This document shows positions 17,398 to 24,523 of a stretch of DNA of 64,000 bases, piece by piece. A program made the position numbers and the translations under genes. Source of the stretch: Candidatus Ferrigenium altingense (GTDB taxonomy: Bacteria; Pseudomonadota; Gammaproteobacteria; Burkholderiales; Gallionellaceae); NCBI GenBank assembly GCA_020621985.1, contig JAHRYS010000001.1, forward strand, positions 461,737 through 525,736, read 5' to 3'. Positions within the stretch are counted from its first letter, which is position 1, and each line of letters starts with the position of its first letter. The notes beneath the pieces are model-generated. The model made no database searches and had not been told where the DNA came from. It saw only the letters and a list, made by a program, of their open reading frames with translations.

Positions 17398-19335
17398 GTG
17401 ATTAATTTTATACATCGCATCGGCCAAGGTATTTTTTTGCGCCTGGAGAGCGGGCTCAATTATGTTTTTGGGCCGGCATTGAACCCATTTTATTATCTGG
17501 GCGCAATCACTTACTTGATGTTCTGGATCATCGTTGTCAGTGGTTTTTACATCTACGCTTTTTATGATACCGGTGTAAATGATGCCTTCAGCTCGGTGGA
17601 ATACATAACCCATGAGCAATGGTATTTCGGCGGCATAATGCGCAGCCTGCATCGTTATGCTTCCGACGGGATGCTGTTGTTCGGCGTTTTGCACATGCTG
17701 CGAAACTTTGCGTTTGACCGGTACCGCGGCTTCCGCTGGTTTTCATGGTATACGGGCATCCTGGTGTTGTGGCTGATTTATATGGCCGGCATAAACGGCT
17801 ATTGGCTGCCTTGGGATCATCTGGCGCAGTTTGCCGCCGTGGCGACTGCCGAATGGCTGGATGCGCTGCCGATTTTCAGTGCTCCCCTGGTGCGCAATTT
17901 CCTCGAGGAGGGTAGCGTAAACGATCGCTTCTTCTCCCTGCTTTCGCTTATCCATATCGGTATTCCGCTGGGCGCTTTTGCGATTATCTGGATACACACT
18001 CAACGCGTGCCGCAGGCTAAAACATCTCCACCGAGAGCGCTTACGGTTGGATTGATCCTGTCCATGCTCGTGCTTGCGCTGATCAAGCCGGCATTAAGCC
18101 ACGGGCAAGCGGATTTGGACTCCGCGCCTTCAGTTCTGAACCTGGACTGGTTCTATTTCTGGAGTTATCCATTGTTGTATTCCTGGAGTCCGGGCAAGGT
18201 TTGGATGCTGGTGGGTGGTGTTTCCGCCGCTTTATTGTTGCTGCCGTTCCTGGGAGGGAAGAGGCGCGGCAAGGGTGAATACGAGATCACCACAGTTCCC
18301 TGCGGGCATGCGGTGGTTGCCCAACAAGGCGAGACTGTGCTTGAGGCTGCGCTGCGCCAGGGCTTGAATCTGCCCTATGTTTGCCGCGACGGTGCCTGCG
18401 GTGCCTGCAAGGGCAAGATACTCAGGGGCACGGTCGATTACGGCACCTACCAGGAAGGCGTGCTCACCGAAGCGGAGAAAGCGGAGGGCAAGGCGCTGTT
18501 TTGCTGCGCCAAGCCGTTATCCGATTTGGAAATAGAGTGTCATGAAATCGATGAGCTCGGACGATTCCCGATAAAAACCATGAAGTTCACGGTGCAAAAA
18601 ATGGAGCGGGCGGCGCAGGATGTGATGCTGCTCGAATTGTGCCCCGAGGGCGATGAGCGGATGAATTTCATTGCGGGCCAGTATATCGCCGTGTTATTGG
18701 ATGATGGCACCAAACGCAGTTACTCCATCGCCAATGCGCCCCATGAATCGGATCGCTTGCAGTTGCATATCCGTCTGGTGAAAGGCGGCAAATTTACCGG
18801 CCATGTCTTCAATGAAATGAAGGTGGGCGATGTGCTGCAAGTGGAAGGCCCGCTGGGTTCTTTCTTCCTGCATGAAGAAAGCGACAAACCGATCATCTTC
18901 ATGTCGGGAGGTTGCGGTTTCGGCTCTATCAAGGGCATGGTCGAGCATGCCTTGAAAACCGGGATGAACCGTTCCATGGTGTTGTACTGGGGCGCAAGAA
19001 CACCAGCCGATATATACTCGAACCTGCCGGAAAAATGGCAGCAGGAACATGACAACTTCAAATTCATTCCGGTTCTTTCCGAACCCAAGCCGGAACATGA
19101 CTGGCAAGGCAGAACGGGTCTGGTTCACGAGGCCATCCTGCAAGATTATCCGCAACTGGACAACTATCAGATATATGCCTGCGGTTCGCCCGAGATGATC
19201 GATGCGGGTCGTGCGCCATTCATGACCAAAGGATTGCCGGAAGATCAGTATTTTGCGGATAAATTTTCGAGCGCCTGTTACAAGGCTCCGCTTGCGGAAG
19301 CACCAGTATCCTCTGAGGGGGTGACACATGGCTAA
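17398..19335 (+). CDS. Cytochrome b - plant-type [2Fe-2S] ferredoxin - FAD/NAD(P) reductase fusion
   Basis: A GTG start is chosen because AGGAG lies exactly 6 bases upstream; the ORF track uses a TTG two codons earlier. Residues about 1-300 are a cytochrome b/b6-like membrane domain with two His-x13-His pairs (SLHRYASD...LHML and LIHIG...WIHT), so two b hemes. Residues about 300-385 are a plant-type ferredoxin with Cys329, Cys334, Cys337 (CRDGACGAC) and Cys369. Residues about 390-630 are a ferredoxin-reductase-type module with the FAD motif RSYSIAN and nucleotide motif GGCGFGSIKGM. A single polypeptide could therefore link quinone/quinol at the membrane to cytoplasmic NAD(P)H, in either direction. 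The stop overlaps the next gene. I recognise each domain but not this fusion as a characterised enzyme. Confidence 0.9.
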   Translation: MINFIHRIGQGIFLRLESGLNYVFGPALNPFYYLGAITYLMFWIIVVSGFYIYAFYDTGVNDAFSSVEYITHEQWYFGGIMRSLHRYASDGMLLFGVLHMLRNFAFDRYRGFRWFSWYTGILVLWLIYMAGINGYWLPWDHLAQFAAVATAEWLDALPIFSAPLVRNFLEEGSVNDRFFSLLSLIHIGIPLGAFAIIWIHTQRVPQAKTSPPRALTVGLILSMLVLALIKPALSHGQADLDSAPSVLNLDWFYFWSYPLLYSWSPGKVWMLVGGVSAALLLLPFLGGKRRGKGEYEITTVPCGHAVVAQQGETVLEAALRQGLNLPYVCRDGACGACKGKILRGTVDYGTYQEGVLTEAEKAEGKALFCCAKPLSDLEIECHEIDELGRFPIKTMKFTVQKMERAAQDVMLLELCPEGDERMNFIAGQYIAVLLDDGTKRSYSIANAPHESDRLQLHIRLVKGGKFTGHVFNEMKVGDVLQVEGPLGSFFLHEESDKPIIFMSGGCGFGSIKGMVEHALKTGMNRSMVLYWGARTPADIYSNLPEKWQQEHDNFKFIPVLSEPKPEHDWQGRTGLVHEAILQDYPQLDNYQIYACGSPEMIDAGRAPFMTKGLPEDQYFADKFSSACYKAPLAEAPVSSEGVTHG

Positions 19336-19876
19336 GCCATTGCAATACATCAGCCAAGGGTTGTTTTATGCCTTGTTTATGGGGGTAATTGGCTATTTCT
19401 CTACTCTTCCGCCATACACTCACCTGCCGCCTGATGAAACCTTGATCAAGCTGAGCTTCAGGCATGCCGGCCAGCATGTCGGCGAATGCCGCGAACGCAC
19501 GCCGGAAGAGTTGGCTAAAATGCCTGAATACCAGCGTAAAGGCGGAACCAAGGTATGCCCGCGCGGGCGTTCCGATGTGGTGGTTGAGCTGGAAATGGAC
19601 GGAAAGCGCCTCTATCATGAAATATTGAGGCCAAGCGGGTTGGCGCACAGCAGTAATGCCAATATTTACCGGCGCATCCCGGTGAAGGCCGGAGTCCATA
19701 CTCTGAAGGCACGCCTGAAGGATCATCCCGGCGACGATTTCAACTATGTAAGCGAAGAAACGCTGACCCTCGCGCCGGGACGTATTCTGGTGATTGATTT
19801 CAAGGCGGCAACCGGCGGATTTATTTTCAGGAACAAAAATATAACAACCAAGACGCAATCAGAAGGTAACAAATGA
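19328..19876 (+). CDS. Membrane-anchored exported protein of the respiratory cluster, unknown function
   Basis: 182 residues. One N-terminal transmembrane segment (GLFYALFMGVIGYFS) is followed by a soluble, probably periplasmic domain rich in beta-type sequence, with Cys residues at HVGECRERT and TKVCPRGR and a region resembling an Ig-like fold. The start overlaps the end of the cytochrome b fusion by 8 bases and the stop overlaps the next ATG by 4 (ATGA), so translation is coupled to both. It may be the counterpart of the unassigned orf1 reported next to norSY-senC clusters; that is a guess from position. No family recognised. Confidence 0.8.
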   Translation: MAKPLQYISQGLFYALFMGVIGYFSTLPPYTHLPPDETLIKLSFRHAGQHVGECRERTPEELAKMPEYQRKGGTKVCPRGRSDVVVELEMDGKRLYHEILRPSGLAHSSNANIYRRIPVKAGVHTLKARLKDHPGDDFNYVSEETLTLAPGRILVIDFKAATGGFIFRNKNITTKTQSEGNK

Positions 19877-21288
19877 ATTCAACATATCAGCAAGCAGGTG
19901 CCGAACAAGGCGCAGAGGCGATCGGCGAAAAAACACACGGGGGCGGCTTTGCCCTTTCCATGCCATCGGATGCCAACCGCAAACTGGCCGCCGGCTGGCT
20001 GTGGCTCGGCATTGCATCGCTGGTAGGCGCCGGGCTGTTCGCTATCCTCCTGGTGCTTTCGCGCACCCCTTATGTTCAGGATATTTTTCCATGGGTTGAT
20101 TTTTTCCACACTGCACTGGTGGTGCATGTGGATTTGTCAGTGCTGTTATGGTTCATGGCATTCGCCGGGGTGCTGTGGAGCCTGAATTCATCACCCAGAT
20201 TCGTCGGCGTTGGCTGGCTGGCTTTGGTGCTGGCTTCCGTCGGCGCCGCGATAATTGTCCTGTCTCCCTTTGTCGCTGTCGGCAAACCGTTGATGAGCAA
20301 TTATGTGCCGGTCATTGAAAGCACCTTCTTCTTTACCGGGTTGATTGTTTTTGCCATTGGGGTGGCCGTGCTGGTGTTGCGCAGCCTGATAGCGGTACCT
20401 TCTGCCGACTTGTGGCGCGGCGGCGAAGGCTCGATTCGCATCGGTTTCTATGCCGCATCCATTTCCACGGTGTTTGCTCTGATTGCCTTCGCCTGGTCAT
20501 ACAACATCATTCCGCAAGGAATTTTTGAAAGCACGCAGTACTATGATCTGCTGTTCTGGGGCGGCGGCCATGTGCTGCAGTTCACCTACTCGCTGTTGAT
20601 GCTGGCCGGCTGGCTGTGGCTGGCGGATGCCTGCGGCGCGAAAACTCCGCTGACCACAAGGTTGGCGTCAGCCTTCCTGGTGCTGGGGTTGTTGCCGGTT
20701 TTCTATGTTCCCGTTATTTACCTGTCTTTTGCAGGCGATATGGGCGTTTACATGGAGCAATTTACCCAGTTGATGAAAGTCGGCGGCGCTTTCGCCCCGG
20801 TACCACTTGGCTTGGCGGTACTTTACGCGATCGGTGCGGCCGGAAGCACGGCGGCGACCAAGCCGCAACGCGCGGCGCTGCTGTCGTCAATCATCCTGTT
20901 TGCCATCGGCGGCGGGATAAGCCTGATGATCGGGGACAGCAATACGATCATCACCGCGCACTACCACGGAACCGGCGGCGCAATCAGCCTGGCCTTCATG
21001 GGGCTGGCCTTTCATCTGCTGCCGCGCCTCGGCTATCGCGAGCCGGATTTGAAATGGGCCACCTTGATGCCTTACATATACGGTGCGGGGCAACTGCTGC
21101 ACATTATCGGCTTGCTGTGGTCCGGCGGATATGGCGTGCAGCGCAAGGTTGCGGGAGCCGCTCAAGGGTTGCATGGCTTCGCGCAGACGGCAGGCATGGG
21201 GCTGATGGGCTTGGGCGGGCTGATAGCCGTGATCGGCGGCATCATGTTCCTGGTCGTGGTTTTCAAAGCCATGCGCCGGTCAGCTTAA
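19873..21288 (+). CDS. Divergent heme-copper-like subunit I without the CuB His-His pair
   Basis: 471 residues, about 12 hydrophobic segments. Heme-ligand candidates are His85 (VVHVDLS), His233 (WGGGHVLQFTY) and His363/His365 (TAHYHGT), in the order of a heme-copper subunit I. The CuB di-His expected between His233 and His363 is missing: the corresponding stretch reads YLSFAGDMG, with Gly288-Asp289. At His233+4 there is Phe237, with Tyr only at +6. The protein thus keeps the heme scaffold but has an altered or absent CuB centre, possibly with a carboxylate ligand. It could be a divergent NO reductase or a non-catalytic electron-transfer/proton module. It is translationally coupled to the exported protein upstream. 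Confidence 0.85.
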   Translation: MNSTYQQAGAEQGAEAIGEKTHGGGFALSMPSDANRKLAAGWLWLGIASLVGAGLFAILLVLSRTPYVQDIFPWVDFFHTALVVHVDLSVLLWFMAFAGVLWSLNSSPRFVGVGWLALVLASVGAAIIVLSPFVAVGKPLMSNYVPVIESTFFFTGLIVFAIGVAVLVLRSLIAVPSADLWRGGEGSIRIGFYAASISTVFALIAFAWSYNIIPQGIFESTQYYDLLFWGGGHVLQFTYSLLMLAGWLWLADACGAKTPLTTRLASAFLVLGLLPVFYVPVIYLSFAGDMGVYMEQFTQLMKVGGAFAPVPLGLAVLYAIGAAGSTAATKPQRAALLSSIILFAIGGGISLMIGDSNTIITAHYHGTGGAISLAFMGLAFHLLPRLGYREPDLKWATLMPYIYGAGQLLHIIGLLWSGGYGVQRKVAGAAQGLHGFAQTAGMGLMGLGGLIAVIGGIMFLVVVFKAMRRSA

Positions 21289-21615
21289 CGGCACTTCCAA
21301 TAACCCCGCTTCGCCACGCTTGAATGTCAATTTTTTACGGGTGTGGCGAAGTGATTCTGATTCGTGTTATCGACTAATTTTGCAGGATACGTTCTACGCA
21401 ACCAAAGAGCCAGTAGTCGCTTCAGTTAGTATTGGAATAATGGATGCTCAGATCCCAGAGGATATCTGGTGCGAGGCGAAGTGTGCCCGAGGCTAGTTCT
21501 GAGGAATTTCCAATCATCAGGCAGGCATCGCACATAACGCATCGGGCGATGGCCGCCCTTTTGGATGGGATTTATGACCCAGGCTGCGGGTCATATGGCA
21601 TAACTCGCTGAGAAG
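21289..21615 (+). other. Intergenic region with two hairpins
   Basis: 327 bases without a convincing gene. One perfect 9-bp inverted repeat, CTTCGCCAC / GTGGCGAAG (21309-21317 and 21343-21351), follows the heme-copper-like gene with a T6 run in its loop. A second perfect 8-bp stem, TATGACCC / GGGTCATA (21573-21595), lies just past the stop of the minus-strand 62-residue gene. Either could mark transcript ends. Confidence 0.5.
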
Positions 21616-21804
21616 TTACTCCGAAGGAAGCGAAAGATAGTTGATAAAACCGAACGAGATAAATGCCAGTACCAGAATGATGACAAAGAAAATGATGCTG
21701 CGGTATTTAAAGCGCGTCCCGCGCGAAATCTCGATGCGGTCAAGTATCCAGTCGGATGCAAAGTAGAGGCCTACGGCCACAAAGGTGTAATAGATAACTT
21801 CCAA
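21616..21804 (-). CDS. Small membrane protein (62 aa), unknown function
   Basis: Two hydrophobic segments: YYTFVAVGLYFASDWIL near the N-terminus and IIFFVIILVLAFISFGF near the C-terminus, with a basic loop between (RIEISRGTRFKYR). The start is TTG with GGGGA 6 bases upstream. Its orientation is opposite to the flanking respiratory genes, and it is divergent from the second cytochrome b fusion. The composition is clearly that of a membrane protein rather than a chance ORF. No family recognised. Confidence 0.62.
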   Translation of the reverse strand: MEVIYYTFVAVGLYFASDWILDRIEISRGTRFKYRSIIFFVIILVLAFISFGFINYLSLPSE

Positions 21805-21926
21805 GTTAATTCCCCATTAATATTTTTACAACGCGCTCATTATATTATGCTGCCACGCTTTGAGCGGATGAATTTGAACCGGTTTTTAAAATGGATTGCA
21901 GGCAGCCCTGCTGCAAGGTCACCCCT

Positions 21927-23495
21927 TTGACTACCTCCAAACACACCGAGTCTGTTGCGCGCAAGATGTTGCTCCGGTTTGAAGGCATCCTGAACAAGAT
22001 TTTCGGTAACGACCTCAACCCTTTCTACTATCTGGGCGCGCTGGGCTTCTTTTTTTTCTGGGTAGTTGCAGTCAGCGGCGCCTATATCTATATTTTTTAC
22101 GACACCGGTGTGAAAGATGCTTTCAAATCGGTCGAGTCCCTCACGCACGAACAACCGTATCTCGGCGGCATCATGCGCAGCCTGCACCGCTACGCTTCCG
22201 ATGCGCTGATCGTGGTGATGATGCTGCACTTGCTGCGCGAATTCATCCTCGGGCGCTACCGTGGCGCGCGCTGGTTCGCATGGTTCACGGGGGTGCCGCT
22301 GATCTGGCTGATATTTACCGCCGGCATCAATGGTTACTGGATGCCCTGGGACACCCTGGCCCAATATTCCACCGTGGCTGCCATAGAATGGCTCGACTGG
22401 CTGCCGATATTCAACGAACCGATGTCGCCAGCTTTCATTTCCCAAGAAGTCCTCAATGACCGCTTCTTTTCGCTGATATCGTTCGCCCATGTGACCATCC
22501 CGGTGCTCATCCTGTTCCTGCTCTGGGTGCATATCATGCGCATCAGCTACCCCGTGGTTAACCCGAGGCGCGGGCTGGCGCTGGGGATGCTGCTGGCGTT
22601 GCTGGTTCTGGCATTGATCAAGCCGGCATTGAGCCAGGGTCCGGCGGATATGGGGATCGAGCCAAGCAATATCGGCATCGACTGGTTCTACCTGTTCATT
22701 TTTCCGCTGCAGGACAGTTGGTCGGCAGGCCGGGTATGGGCGCTGACAGTAGGAATCAGCGTGCTGCTCTGCGTGTTGCCGTGGCTGCCCGCCAGAAAAA
22801 AACAGATACCGATAGCCGAAGTCAGCCTCAAGAATTGCAACGGATGCCGGCGCTGTGTCGCCGATTGCCCCTACGAGGCGGTGGTAACGCGTCCGCGCAC
22901 CGACAGCCTGCGTTTCCAGGAAGAGGCGGTGGTCATAGCGGATCGCTGCGTCAGTTGCGGCATCTGCGCCGGCGCGTGCCCCTCATCGACCCCTTTCAGG
23001 AGCGATGAAGGATATGTGAGCGGAATCGAAATGCCCTCTATGCCGATGGCCGGGTTGCGTGCCGCCATGACGGATGATCTGGCCAAGCTGAAAGGTGATG
23101 CGCGGGTCATCGTGTTCGGCTGCGACAACGCGGCAGACATCGGGAAGCTGCGCGGCGAAGGCGTGGCCGTCATGAGCCTGCCGTGCACGGCCATGTTGCC
23201 GCCGTCCTTCATCGAATATGCGCTGTTCGAGAATCAGGCCGACGGTGTATTTATCACCGGCTGCCGCGAGAACGACTGCTACCATCGGATGGGCGGATTG
23301 TGGGCGACGCAGCGGCTGGCCAGGGAGCGGGAACCGCGTCTGCGCGGCCGTGTCGAGCGTGAACGCGAGCGAATCGGGTTGTTCTGGGCGTCTTCTGCCG
23401 ACTTCAGGGAATTGGCCAAGGAACTGGAATCGTTCCGTGCCAGCCTGCGCGGATTGGCCGTTGCCCCAGCGGAAGCGGACGATAGACACCTCTAA
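21927..23495 (+). CDS. Cytochrome b - 2[4Fe-4S] ferredoxin - MvhD-like fusion
   Basis: The N-terminal cytochrome b domain (about 300 residues) is a clear paralogue of the one at 17.4 kb: shared NPFYYLGA, GIMRSLHRYASD, AGINGYW and LVLALIKPALS blocks and two His-x13-His pairs. It is followed by two [4Fe-4S] motifs (CNGCRRCVADCP and CVSCGICAGACP). A C-terminal domain of about 150 residues has Cys motifs FGCDN, LPCTAM and GCRENDCYHRMGG, typical of MvhD/FlpD delta subunits that pass electrons to heterodisulfide-reductase-like partners. I start at TTG 21927, which has AAGG 8 bases upstream; the ORF track uses ATG 21891, which has no ribosome-binding site. Likely a quinone-linked iron-sulphur electron conduit; the partner is unknown. 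Confidence 0.88.
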   Translation: MTTSKHTESVARKMLLRFEGILNKIFGNDLNPFYYLGALGFFFFWVVAVSGAYIYIFYDTGVKDAFKSVESLTHEQPYLGGIMRSLHRYASDALIVVMMLHLLREFILGRYRGARWFAWFTGVPLIWLIFTAGINGYWMPWDTLAQYSTVAAIEWLDWLPIFNEPMSPAFISQEVLNDRFFSLISFAHVTIPVLILFLLWVHIMRISYPVVNPRRGLALGMLLALLVLALIKPALSQGPADMGIEPSNIGIDWFYLFIFPLQDSWSAGRVWALTVGISVLLCVLPWLPARKKQIPIAEVSLKNCNGCRRCVADCPYEAVVTRPRTDSLRFQEEAVVIADRCVSCGICAGACPSSTPFRSDEGYVSGIEMPSMPMAGLRAAMTDDLAKLKGDARVIVFGCDNAADIGKLRGEGVAVMSLPCTAMLPPSFIEYALFENQADGVFITGCRENDCYHRMGGLWATQRLAREREPRLRGRVERERERIGLFWASSADFRELAKELESFRASLRGLAVAPAEADDRHL

Positions 23496-23508
23496 AAATT
23501 CAGCGGGT

Positions 23509-23538
23509 GCAGGGCGGGACGCTGTGGTTCCGCCCTGC
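23509..23538. terminator. Hairpin between convergent genes
   Basis: Perfect 9-bp stem GCAGGGCGG / CCGCCCTGC with a 12-base loop, in the gap between the cytochrome b-MvhD gene and the convergent minus-strand gene. There is no strong T-run on either side, so function as a terminator is only suggested by position. Confidence 0.45.
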
Positions 23539-23573
23539 GCGGGCTGCGGCAAGCCTTAATCCATCCACGGCAA

Positions 23574-24026
23574 TCAATAAAACGCTTTACGCCATACAAC
23601 CCAAATCGAGTGACGTCGCGGCTTGATCTCGATCTGTCCTTCTTTCGATTCGAAGCGCAGGATAGGCGACAATGAAGCGCGGTTACTGCCGGGAGCGATT
23701 TGCCAGTGTGCGTTTGATGACAAGGTAGCCTTCACCTTTGTTTCGGCGACAAGGCCCAACCGTAATACGTTGCTTAACCCTGATTCAACGGGCGCGATAT
23801 TATCTGAACGGGAAAGGACATTATCCATTTTGATCTGGTAAGGAAGCATCAAGTCAGCGCCGGAAAATACCGGCTGAATTGTGAATATATCCAGATCGCG
23901 CGCAAAGAAGCCTTCATCGGACTGGGCTTTATGTGCCACAACAATCAATCCAACGAATATCATCCCGGAGCACATGCGGAGCATGGTCACTCGAATAAAC
24001 CGAAAATAAGAAATGAAGTCAGACAT
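23574..24026 (-). CDS. Putative exported protein of unknown function (150 aa)
   Basis: The ORF track extends to 24140, but a good ribosome-binding site (AAAGGAG, 6 bases before ATG) places the start at 24026 (MSDFISYFRFIRVTMLRM). A hydrophobic segment (CSGMIFVGLIVVAHKA) looks like a signal peptide or anchor. The rest is a soluble domain ending in IKPRRHSIWVVWRKAFY. It is convergent with the respiratory cluster. No family recognised and no cysteines or metal-binding motifs in the mature part. Confidence 0.65.
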   Translation of the reverse strand: MSDFISYFRFIRVTMLRMCSGMIFVGLIVVAHKAQSDEGFFARDLDIFTIQPVFSGADLMLPYQIKMDNVLSRSDNIAPVESGLSNVLRLGLVAETKVKATLSSNAHWQIAPGSNRASLSPILRFESKEGQIEIKPRRHSIWVVWRKAFY

Positions 24027-24523
24027 GCTGTTCTCCTTTCCATATGCTAAAACCCCGCAGGGGTAAGCAGTTTGTGCGCACAACATCATTCGTGTCGCAG
24101 CATCACTGCCATAGCCTCCCTTGGGCCGGCGACTTTGCACTCTTACCTTTCGGTAAGTTTGCCAAGTGAGTGCAGGTTATTGAACAGCACCGGAAGAATC
24201 AATTCATATAAGACAAATGGTTGAGTCATTTGGATAACCGGTAAAGCTTATCCAATTAACCAATGATTCCCTGCATGAACGGTTGAATTGTTCGGACGGA
24301 CGGTAGAGGTTGCACAAATAGCCAATGATTTTTTGTATGAGTGGTTGGATGTTTTCAGCTCAGCATGGCAGAGTGAGCAGGAAACGAGAGCTCAAGACTT
24401 GAACAAGGCTGCGGTAGCGAAAAAGATGCACACTAGCCGCCGCGGTTGTGGACGAACCGGGCTGCACCGGATATTTTGCAGGCTACAGTAAATTATTCAA
24501 GCCGGAGCTATTTAACGCTGGTC
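24027..24523. other. Intergenic region between exported protein and mfd
   Basis: 497 bases, AT-rich, with no credible gene. A 67-codon plus-strand ORF (24288-24491) has no ribosome-binding site and mixed composition. Two imperfect copies of CCAATGATT followed by similar sequence occur 62 bases apart (24260 and 24322). The promoter of the minus-strand exported-protein gene should lie at the left end. Confidence 0.5.

Noticed and set aside
24260-24355. Pair of similar segments starting CCAATGATT as a CRISPR or regulatory repeat
   Set aside because: Only two imperfect copies with no regular spacing; no CRISPR array exists in this window.
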